DNA from: Sipunculus nudus
Taxonomy: Eukaryota > Annelida > Sipuncula > Golfingiida > Sipunculidae
NCBI GenBank assembly: GCA_026874595.1
Contig: CM049318.1
Span: forward strand, 5,411,741-5,475,740
Direction of reading: 5' to 3'
DNA length: 64,000 nt
Shown: in pieces, positions 1-9,538 of the stretch
Numbering within the stretch: position 1 is the stretch's first letter
Layout of the letters: each line of letters opens with the position of its first letter
Made by a program: the position numbers and the translations under genes
Notes under the pieces: generated by a model
Databases searched by the model: none
What the model was told of the DNA's origin: nothing
Seen by the model: only the letters and a program-made list of their open reading frames with translations

Positions 1-803
1 CTTAATGTTTTGATGACCAACTGAAGTTTAATGAGCCAGGATAAAGGCACAAGCTTCTCCATCATTCAGTGATATGTTCATTTTGTGGCCCTACTGGGCT
101 TTTTCATGGGTGAGTCATCATAAACCTAAGAAAAAATGATCAGCTATTCTAATTGTGTACTCATGCTGTTTAACAAATGATTCAAAGTAAACAAAGCCAA
201 GCAACACTGACAGTTGCAACTTGTTTAGTTTCCCAAAATTGTTATGCCCGACTGCATATCAGCATACTGTAGGGTTCCTGTAGCTACAGCCTTGCTTTCG
301 AGGAAAGAACTTTTCCCATTCTGTGTACCCATAAACCATCACGCAGTGACATGGTTAGAATGTCTTTGGCTATTAGTAAGGTTTTAGGTATTTTCACTCC
401 AATGATTGTTCCTTCCAGGTATTTCAAATACATGGGGTACGACCATAAGACTGCAAGCGGCCGCAAAACACTTCAGTAGACAATTATATACACCAAAGAA
501 GGCAGTGTAGTGACTCAAAATTTAGACAACCTACTATAAACAGCCTGCAGATGAAAAAACCAGAAAGAAAATAAAGCATATTAAACAAATTGTATTTTTT
601 TATCTATACTTCATTTAACGAATCATGTAAAAGTTCATATGTAAATTCTCATAAAATCTTAAAATATCTTGCTCTGTCACTTGGTAATGAGCATAAAAAT
701 CCCCCTATTTTAAAACCAATCCTCATCCGTGGAATTGATATTATTTCTACAAACATGCACTCCAAGAATTACAATATGACCACCTATATTTTGTATTCAA
801 CAG
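1..803 (+). other. ABCF2: Intron sequence upstream of the ABCF2-like last exon
   Basis: AT-rich DNA ending in a pyrimidine-rich stretch and a CAG acceptor (801-803). The expected preceding exon, with the ABC signature and Walker B/H-loop of the second ATPase domain, is not visible here in any frame. This stretch is therefore read as intron, and the rest of the gene lies left of the window. Confidence 0.6.
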
Positions 804-935
804 GTTGCCGAGGAGATCTGGGTATGTGAGAACCAAACAGTAACCAAGTGGGAAGGAGACATTTACTCCTACAAGGAACAGCTGAAGAAAAAAGTGGACG
901 CCACCAATGCCAAATTTGCTGCCTCACAAAGATAA
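804..935 (+). CDS. ABCF2: ABCF2-like ABC-F ATPase, last coding exon (partial gene)
   Basis: This exon encodes the 43 C-terminal residues of an ABC-F protein, beginning [16 protein letters not shown] and ending FAASQR before a TAA at 933-935. ABCF2 proteins are soluble cytosolic twin-ATPase proteins that act on ribosomes and do not transport substrates. The segment corresponds to the end of the second nucleotide-binding domain: the I(A/E)E-WVCE-Q strand just past the H-loop histidine, then a GDI..YKE helix and a basic tail. From memory, ABCF1 has WVVEEQ and ABCF3 WVCEGG at this place, so ABCF2 fits best. A CAG acceptor stands directly before the exon, in phase 0. All catalytic motifs lie outside the window. 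The gene is convergent with p23, about 57 kb away. Confidence 0.85.
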   Translation, partial: VAEEIWVCENQTVTKWEGDIYSYKEQLKKKVDATNAKFAASQR

Positions 936-1150
936 AACAACAATACTCTAGGAAGTTTTATTATCATGTTTGACCTAAAAATCACTTGATATGCAGCAAG
1001 TTTGATAAGACTTGTGTTTATCTAATATTTTTCCCCAAACTTCTCGTTGAAAAGTGATTTTTCTACTCCCTTGTAAGTTCTGTTTAGAGATAAAGGCAGG
1101 GTAACCAATTCTGTTCACTCGGATATTTTGCACATTAAATTAAAATAAAT
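936..1150 (+). other. 3' UTR of the ABCF2-like gene with a polyadenylation signal
   Basis: After the stop the sequence is non-coding and AT-rich. A canonical AATAAA lies at 1144-1149, about 210 bases past the stop, and is a reasonable cleavage signal. Later AATAAA motifs (about 2985 and 3307) leave a longer UTR possible. Confidence 0.5.
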
Positions 1151-3839
1151 ATGCCTCATGGCATCAGGTCATCTGTGCCTTAAAATATTACATGCAGAGT
1201 TTGGTAATAAGAATTTTCAAAGGACTAGGTAAACATTCTCTTCTCAGGTGTGTGTTACCTGTATCTGATGTTGTCTGTAGGTGACTGAGGTAAAATTATC
1301 TCTTATTGAAGGGGAGTTAATAAAAGAGGAATATAAATGGAATTCTGCCATTCAAGTAAAGTTCATGGGAATTAGTCTTGGTAATCATAAATTTAGTCTT
1401 AAAAATACTCACTGGTCTATATTCATTAGTGTGATATATCAAAAGGAATATTTAGATTTGATGAAAATTACATGTGTCCATTGTCTAAGATGCATGCTTG
1501 AAATGTGGTAATTTGTTATATTGTATTTTCTGTTTTTCCATGCAAGGTCTGTATGTTGACCTGCTCATAAAATAATTTTTCATGCTTTCAGTACCAGTTT
1601 ACATTGAACTCTGTGATAATATTTTATCCCTTGAACATAATGAATATGAATATAAATATATTGTAAGTTTTATCAAGAGTACCAAATGTAGTTTGTATGT
1701 GTGTTTAGCATGCAGCTCTCCTGTTACTCTTTCTGGCATCACCATGTGCTCTGTCTACAGTAAATCACTATTGTGGGAGAACAAATATTTCAGTGACATA
1801 ATTTTGTCATACGTCTACTGATCTGTTATCTTATTGATGAGTGCCATATCTGTGCATAATACACAACCTCTTTCAGGTAAATTTCTATTAATGCAATGCA
1901 GATGCTGCTTTTCAACCAACTTAGAAAACATTTCCCAACTTTATCCAACACAAAACTTGAAGGGGACTATATCTTCACAAACAGTTGACTATAAAGTGGT
2001 GCATCTATTTTGCCACTTTTAAATATATCTTTGAATCTGCTTATGACACCTAAATGTACCGGGTATATTCAATTGAAGATACAACAAGGGAAGCTGTGCC
2101 TGACATTGTGTATTTTGAGCCCGTGGATGTATTTGTAGCATTTTTCGGTCAGTCAGTTGTAACAGATGGAATCTCACAGGCCCACATTGTGCTGTCTCCC
2201 CGGCAGGGACAACCTGAACTTCATTTATTTTGTGTATTATGGGATAGATTCTAGTGATATGTTATATTTCCCCATGCATTTTAACTTATACAGGATTTTG
2301 ACTTTTTGTCATATTTGTATACAGCATTACCCTTCTTGGATGCTGTAGCTACATCCCATAGATGAACAAACATTTGCAGTTATAAAACATATTTTTCTTC
2401 TAGATAATATCTTCTTTAGTACCCATAAAAACCTCCGGGATCAACCAAAGATCGATTGTTAATAAGGTGATCAGGTTTATATAGACTACTCTGATACAGT
2501 GAAATCCAGGTCACTGATACTTGTGCAATTTGTGGTTCATACAATGTGTATGAAGGTCATTAAGGTGCAACCACCAGGTTGTTTTCATTTAATGTGTAGC
2601 AGCATATCACCAGCCTGACTGCAGAATTACACTGTTGACATACTGTTTATTCTGATTTAATTTATATACTTCCAGTTTTTTTTTTAAATTAGCAAAGAAT
2701 AGATGGAATACTGTTGGAAGTCTTGGTTAAAATTGTTGAATTAGAATTTTTCATGTTTGTATTATGTTGGTTTGGTGTTTGCTCATTCTGTGACGTATTC
2801 CCTTATTGAATTGTTGACTAATTTAAATCTTGACTTGGATGAAACCTACACCCAGCTGTCAGCTGTAATCAGTGTCAGTTTCAATGTCTTCAACTTATAA
2901 TCCAACCGTCCCCAACAGAGGTCACTGCTGTGCCAGTGTCTCCTCCCACAACTGTACATACCACCACATCTAGACATATTCACAAATAAAATTTACGTTA
3001 CATCTCAGAAGGGAACAAATAAAAAATAATTGTGAGAAACAGCATGAAAAAAATACAATTTGCATGTGTATCATATGCTCAGGTAAACAAAATCATTGCT
3101 GTTTTAAATAAATTATTACAAGGATCTACCTGGAATAATTTATTCATGAAATTTATAAAAATCCTCAGTTATACATATTTATGTGTGTTTATACAAGAGT
3201 TGAACTATCACATCTTGTATCCTCTTGAGTTGGGACTACAGGTTTTTATCAATTCTTAAATCCTGCATTTCCTAACGGACTGAATGATAACATGTGTTTA
3301 ACATACAATAAATTATTTATGAACACACTTAAGTGCATATGTCTTTCTTTGTTTTAACATATGATTAAAGTGTGGTGTGGGCAGTGCTGTCATACTGTCT
3401 GTCAACCATTGAGACACTGAGATAACTTTATTAGGAACTTGCTGTGAATATTTATCAATAAAACTTCTCACAAGGGTTTGATATTTGATAATTCTCCTGT
3501 CACCATGATAACTTGTTTGAAATTTGACGTTTACTTTTAAAGTATCTTGCCTCACCCTTCATTCTTAGCAAATCCATCCATCCATTTAATTTAGGTCCGA
3601 GGTCCAAAGCATGATGATATAATACAAAGCTTGTTTGCATTCCTCATGTAAATGTGACAGACATGGGAAAATACTACATTCCAACCGAGCTAAATTGCAG
3701 TTGTAGACACACCTGGCCATCTGTGATGGAATAACACAGGATTTTGAAAGGGGGGGGGGGGTTTAAACTGAAGGGTCAGCGGTTCAGAGTATTGTGTATT
3801 TGGTCAAAATAGTTAAGATCCTAGTAAAAATAGTGACCC
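1151..3839. other. Intergenic DNA without a recognisable gene
   Basis: AT-rich sequence. The open frames are short (up to about 80 codons), lack splice context and resemble no family I know. A 12-base G run lies at 3750-3761. An open frame at 2054-2254 is the most protein-like stretch, but I cannot name it. Part may be an extended 3' UTR of the upstream gene. Confidence 0.5.
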
Positions 3840-4410
3840 ATGAATCTCAATGCTCGGCTGAATTTGTGTACAAGGACAGATATAAGAGCTTTTTAAAAAA
3901 TATTGGTCCTGTGATCAGTTTGAAACAACCCTGTCTACCCAAAGTATTTATCATCCATAAACTAATTTGTGCATGCATGGGATCAAAAAGCGACTTTCCA
4001 CAATTGGCAGGTGTGCCACGAGAAAGAGTGTTTGAAGTTTGGCTTAAATGCATCTACAATCTTTATAAAGAAGTGGGTCCTGTGACCTTGACCTTTCACC
4101 TCATGACCCAAAAACAATGGGGGGGGGGGGGGGGTCTCCCCCTATTGGTAGGTCAGCTGTATGTGCAAGATGGAAGGTTTGGGGAAAAAAAGTGGCTTAA
4201 AATGCATCCACAATCTTTCTAAATATGTGGTTCCTGTGACTTGACCTTATGACCCCAAAATCAATGGAGTTCTTGTGTAAGGGGTTGGCCATATATAAGT
4301 CAAGTTTTAAATCCATATGTCAATCCAAACTCAAGTTATCATCAGGAAACAAATTTCATGGACATACAGAAAGACAAACAGCCGGACAGACAGGGTGATT
4401 AATATTGGGC
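3840..4410 (+). repeat. Fragment of the TGACCTTGACC dispersed repeat
   Basis: Three degenerate units share the phrases 'gggtcctgtgaccttgacc', 'ttggtaggt' and 'gatggaaggtttggg' with 6.1-6.7 kb and 52.4-54.7 kb. A 16-base G run (4119-4134) interrupts the unit. The end at about 4370-4400 carries the GACAGACAGG-type tail common in this family. A 142-codon open frame across it is a by-product of the repeat. Confidence 0.65.
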
Positions 4411-4547
4411 ATTCACTTATTCATGCAGGAGCCTAATAAACAATACAAGGTGTAGGACACAGATGAAACCAGTTGCAAATCTGATAGTATCAATATAATT
4501 TGGCAGTATCAAAATAAAGAAAAAAGGTATCATAAATAGAAACAAGT

Positions 4548-6998
4548 GACCCATGGGTCATGACGCTCACCTGCCAAGCATGACCTGTGACATCATGGAC
4601 TGAGATTCACAACTTCCAGTCAAATTTTGAAGAACCAATTTGCCAATTTGTTGAAAATTTTCTATGACAACAGAAATATATATCACCTATGTCTGGTTAA
4701 AACACAGTGAATTGATCGTCTGAGGAAAATGCATGATTGTTAAGCTATCAGGAACTATTCCAACAACTTGCTTGAAACCTGTCAGTCTCAAAAGGAACAC
4801 CACAAAGGGCAAATATAAGATCAAAATATATAGCAAAAATCAAGGAAATACATGCAAGAATTATTGAGAAACAGGTGCTTCTGTATGAATTTTTATTCAA
4901 TACAAGCCAACTGTACTGCACTTTTATAAATGATGGTAATATTTATTCAGAAATATTTGACCCAATCCTTCACAAGATTACATAAATATACATCCAACTG
5001 CATTCACTTTAACTGTTCTTGAGATAATATGATCAAAAGGAATTAAAAGATGGTTGCCTGTTGGCCATATTGGAATTCTGACAAGTCTGAAATCAGACAA
5101 CAAACATTCTCTAAATCGGACCAAACATTAAAGAAAAATTACTGAAACTGCCCTGAAGAAAGAATTTCTAAGGTGGCTAACTGGCAGACATAATGGATTT
5201 CTGACAAGTATGACATTTGATATCCCACATTCTCCAATAAGAGACCAAACTTGGGGCAAATTATCCAGTAATAAATGCCCAAAATAATTCAAAAGGCATG
5301 TCCAGGCCCTCATATCAGATTTATAGATATGCAATTGTAAAAAGTGTAAGTCCAATATTTTTTATTATCACTCTGCTTTTCAATGGGGTCAGCAGGGTAG
5401 GTAAACTGCCAAACCTGAAAGAAAAGAAATGCAGAAAGCATGACTAAGAGTCTTGAAATAAAACAAAAAGACATCCTAAATCAAGGTACACATCCACATA
5501 TTATGAGAACAAACACTTGCTTTTATATGTGGTGATATATATTAAAATATTCAGATATCTAGGAAACTAAGTTTATTGCTAGGATTCCATAAAATAATCT
5601 GCAAAATGTTCCCATCATCTTATAAATCAGTAGCTAAACCTTAATACTATACTCTCATAGTCTTAATGCCTGGCTTGAGCATTCTGACAACAGTGTTTTT
5701 GTTATGAAGTAACGAGGTACTTATCACTGAGCCTTATCACTTAATAGGCTGATACAAAAGGGAGTCATATGTCACCAGTGTCACTCACAATTACAGCCAC
5801 ACAGGGAGATGTACCAGCTGGAGTGGGATGGTTATATATACAAGAAAAATAGAGATGGTCTATAAAATAAGTAATTGTGAACATCCCTGACCTATGACCT
5901 TGGCCTTTTGCCCATATATCAACTGGATTCTTTCTAAATGATGGGTAACTACTGACCACTTAAATCTGGTGTAATTACTTGGCAACCAATGGGTGAATAA
6001 CTTTGACCTGCAACCTTTAACCTGCTGACCAGCTGACCCCAAAATCAATAAGTTATTTATTCAAGCAAAAAGACCCATAAATATGAAGTTTGAGTCAAAC
6101 TGAGTGATGCATAGATGTGGCATATGTGAAAGACTGAAGGTTTGGGTTGAACAGTTACACTTGAAATATGCTCACAAGCATTTAGAACAATTAAATATTG
6201 TGACCTTGACCTTTGACTTTTTGACCTCAACATCAATAGGCTTCTTCCCGTATTGGTAGGCAAGCCATATATGACAGATGGAAGGTACAGATTGAAAAGT
6301 TTGCCTGAAAATGACTCCACGCAAGAAGTGGGTGCTGTGAACTTGACCTTTGACCTCAAAATCAACAGGTCTTTTCCCCTGTTGGCAGAGAAGCGATATC
6401 AGTGATGGAAGGTTTGGAATGAAAAGTCTAGCTTGAAATGTGTCCACTACCTTTTCAAAGAAGTGGATCCTGTGACCCTGACCTTAGACCTTGTGACCTC
6501 AAAATCTATAGGATTCTTCTCCAACTTAGTAGGTAAGTTATATGTGAAAGATCAAAGAATTGGGATGAAAGGGTTGGCTTAAAATGCATCCACAGGCTTT
6601 TCAAAGAAGAGGCTCCTGTGACCTTGACCTTTGACCTTTTGACCTAAAAAAATTATGGTTCTTCCCCTGTTGGTAGGTGAGCTGTATGTGAAAGATGGAA
6701 GGTTTGGGATGAAAATTTTGTCTCAAAGAGTTATCTCTGGGGGGTGCAAACACACCCCATAACTTCGAGAATATAGGTCGCAGTGACCTAATTTCAGGTT
6801 TGCAAGGAGATCTTTTTATAACCTCTAAAACTGCATAGGGTTCATGGCCCTAGCCCCTACGGTTACGATTTGTGCCCTGCTAACGGACGGACGTCCGGCC
6901 GGACGGCCGGCCAGACGGCCGGACGGACGACGGGAGGACGCCGGACAAAGACCCATCGCTATAGCCCAGCATGACTGAAAGTCAGCTGAGCTAAAAAA
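4548..6998 (+). repeat. Dispersed element copy A (GACCCATGGGTC ... TCAGCTGAGCTAAAAA)
   Basis: It starts with the 12-bp palindrome GACCCATGGGTC followed by ATGACGCTCACCTG, and ends with GTCAGCTGAGCTAAAAA. The related ends CGCTCAGCTGA and TCAGCTGAGC are inverted relative to each other in better-preserved copies. The 3' half holds degenerate tandem units of 110-140 bp with TGACCTTGACCTTTGACC, then a GC-rich CGGACGG tract (6890-6945). Bases 5137-6998 are closely matched by 53156-54991. No transposase frame is seen, so it is a non-autonomous family of unknown class. Confidence 0.65.
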
Positions 6999-7142
6999 AT
7001 ACAGGTGGCACCATGAGACCTCAGGAACTGAGGAACCAATCACAATCAATAATACATACACCGGGTTTCAGGACACTGGATGACTACACAGCTGAGAAAC
7101 TGACATAATTGCTGTCATTTGAGTCTCAAAATAAAAACAAAG
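6999..7142. other. Short spacer between two dispersed-element copies
   Basis: About 140 bases between the tail of copy A and the head of copy B, with no gene or regulatory feature that I can name. Confidence 0.5.
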
Positions 7143-7241
7143 GACCCATGGGTCACGGCGCTCAGCTGAAGTTTGAAATTTTTGCAAATGCAAAATAATC
7201 AAAATATTCTATTGTAATGTTTTTCATTTGTATAAGCATAT
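7143..7241 (+). repeat. Dispersed element copy B, left part, cut by the retrotransposon
   Basis: It begins with the family head (GACCCATGGGTC at 7143-7154, then ACGGCGCTCAGCTGA) and stops at the LTR. Its last four bases, ATAT, are repeated at 48502-48505, where the same family copy resumes and runs to its proper tail at about 50296. The host repeat was thus one piece before the insertion. Confidence 0.7.
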
Positions 7242-8160
7242 TGTTATGTGGTAAGAGGTGTTAATATCTATTATAATTAATTACTGATTTTAACGCAATA
7301 TTTTGGTACACATAAGATCAGTTACCAGTTCAGCAGATGGAAAGATAGATAGAGCGACAGAGAGAAATGATAATAGCCTAAATTGGTGTACCAACGCATT
7401 GTCTACCATTGTAAGACAGGTGTTTGGATTCCGATCTCCATATGTCGGTTAGCATATAGGTTTAGAAAAGAAGCTGATAAATGAGTATTTTAATGGACAT
7501 AAATTCTGAATGCAGACAACCAGTGATTATTATAGACTGGTATAATTGTTATAGCCATGTGAATGTAAACTTAATCAAGTAAGCCAAAATAGATTCTGTT
7601 ATTATAGGCATCAGCAGAAGCCAGGTTTAGATCTGGATGACAGTGTAAAATGATATAAAAGTCAAAGGTACGGTGAATACCGGCCAACGCATAAGGCAGT
7701 AATTGAGGACAGGAAAACAGTACCAAAAGTGAGTCAGTAAGTAGCTGGGTCACACAGAATTGATCAGGAGACAAATATGTACCCTGAATATATTAATGAC
7801 AGGAATATAATGATATTACATGAGTTTTAGGTAAAACAAGGAAAAAGTTTGTGCGTAGGCGAAAGCCGAAGCCATATATGGTTATCTAAACATTCAGGTA
7901 TGTCATAATGACACATATCCAATATCCAATAGAAAAAGTGTAAGATGATGTAAAGGTTTGTGACGTAGTAATACTGATACAAAATCCTGTGTTGGGCTGG
8001 GAACTGGCAGACAGACCCACGCCATCATCAACATGTAAACCAAGACAACTGGAAATAAAACAGCACAATATCCAACTTGGACTGTCTCAGTTATTCACCT
8101 GACGCGCCGTGTGACTGTGTTATGGCCAGGGAAGAACTCCCCTAATTCCCCGTTGTAACA
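7242..8160 (+). repeat. 5' LTR, 919 bp
   Basis: It starts TGTTATG and ends GTAACA, as LTRs do. Bases 7242-8051 match 14732-15541 without indels, and 8120-8160 match 48461-48501. An AATAAA at 8054-8059 is the likely polyadenylation signal, and TGACGTAG at about 7960 resembles a CRE half-site. The 67-codon frame on the minus strand, present in both LTRs, has no protein features. Confidence 0.92.
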
Positions 8161-8163
8161 CAT

Positions 8164-8178
8164 TGGTGGAGATCCGGT
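8164..8178 (+). other. Putative primer binding site
   Basis: TGGTGGAGATCCGG begins three bases after the 5' LTR. A TGG start fits pairing with the CCA end of a tRNA. I could not assign the tRNA from memory. Confidence 0.55.
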
Positions 8179-8216
8179 TTAGGTACAACGATCTACCTCG
8201 TCACGACATAATCAAT

Positions 8217-9208
8217 ATGGCACCAACAGGACAGAAGACATCATCAGATTCTACACCGTCAGGTAAAATAGACTGTTCAGTTATTCCCATGTTTTATGGA
8301 GATGGTGACACAGATGCAATTGACTGGCTCGACCGTTTTAACACCACAGCTGTCCTACTAGGCTGGACGAAACCGTCCGTAGAAGGTCTTAGAAGCGATC
8401 AGAGAGCTGAAATATTCTCCTTAAAACTAGCTCCAGGTAGTGTTGCCGCGTCTTGGTATCGTTCTCTACCTTTAGACACGCGTAAAGACTTTACAAAACT
8501 AGCAGAAGCTTTTACACAACGTTTCGCGCGTAAAGGTCAGAGACTCGCTATTTTAAGAACTTTTAATACAAGAGTTTTTCAGTCCACCGAAACTGTTGAT
8601 CATTACATTGATCACCTCCGTAATATGGGAGCGCAGCTCGGTAAATCTGAACAGGATATCATGGACGCCATTAAAATTGGGTTTCCCAAAGGAATCCAAC
8701 AATACATAGACTTAAAAGACCCACAAATCTTGAAGATTTGACAGAACTAGCTCGTAAGGCTGTTGAATTTCATCCCATTACCAACTCGCCGATTCCACCA
8801 CAACTTAATATAACGGAGCTGTGTGAAGAGATCAGCAACGCTGTTTGGCAGCGGGCCCCGTCGACCGCCACCGAATCTTCGCTGAGACGACCTCGCACAC
8901 CAGCACGTGAGCGCACAGGAATGCGTTCCGCATCACCTGCAGCTGCACCCCCTCCCCGCTGGCGATTTCCGGGACCACAACAACAACGCTCCACTCAAGG
9001 TTACAGACAACCCAGACGATCATTGCCAGGTAACAGTCAGCCACCTTCGCCGTGTCCACGGTGTGGTTATAATCATTGGGCTTATCTCTGTAGATTTAAA
9101 AATGTTAGCTGTAATTTTTGTGGTGAAATAGGCCATTTGGCCCGTGTATGTCGCAACGCTAAAACTACTCCTAAAACTGTACGGTTTGATAGAGTAATGT
9201 TTAAATAG
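8217..9208 (+). pseudogene. gag: Retrotransposon gag, broken by a frameshift
   Basis: The first ATG of the internal region (8217, MAPTGQK) opens a Retrotrans_gag-type capsid domain, with DAIDWLDRF, SWYRSLP and the QRFARKGQR helix over roughly the first 165 residues. The frame ends at a TGA at 8739-8741. The homologous protein continues in another frame (DLTELARKAVEF, 8738 onwards), so a single-base change lies just before 8738. The second part has a Pro/Arg-rich linker and two zinc knuckles: CPRCGYNHWAYLC (one residue shorter than canonical) and CNFCGEIGHLARVC (CX2CX4HX4C). It ends at a TAG at 9206-9208, in frame with protease and pol. Gag packages RNA and builds the particle. A programmed shift is possible, but decay is simpler. 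Confidence 0.85.
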
Positions 9209-9538
9209 GATATAACGCCTGATCCTGAACTGGACCGTAGCGCTTTAAAACAAAATTCTCCATCAATCAGTAGACATAACCGTCCTCTGAACCAGGTCCT
9301 TAGAGACCCCGATATCAAATGTCCCCATATTTTAGTCAATCTTCAAAATAACAGATATAATAATTTGGTTACAGCTACAGTTAATTCCCTCCAAGTCCAA
9401 TGTTTATTAGACACGGGAGCTCAAGTCTCTTGTATTGATTGGCATACGATACAAAATCTAAACAACAGGGGTACTATTCCGGTTAATCCAGTAAACATTT
9501 CATATGTAAAAGGGATCGGAAATATCCATGTTTAAGTT
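9209..9538 (+). pseudogene. Retrotransposon aspartic protease region
   Basis: In the same frame as the 3' part of gag and as pol, the translation contains LLDTGAQVSCIDW, with the catalytic DTGA triad starting at base 9410. A TAG at 9206-9208 precedes it and a TAA at 9533-9535 follows it, directly before the GQVDLTL motif of the protease C-terminal half, which is inside the next ORF. The protease is therefore split from both gag and pol by stops. Retropepsin normally cleaves the Gag-Pol polyprotein as a homodimer. Confidence 0.75.

Noticed and set aside
3794-4222. 142-codon frame with a poly-Gly stretch
   Set aside because: It lies in the TGACCTTGACC dispersed repeat, and the Gly run is the poly-G tract.
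8770-9339. Minus-strand frames over gag
   Set aside because: Shadows of the GC-rich gag linker.
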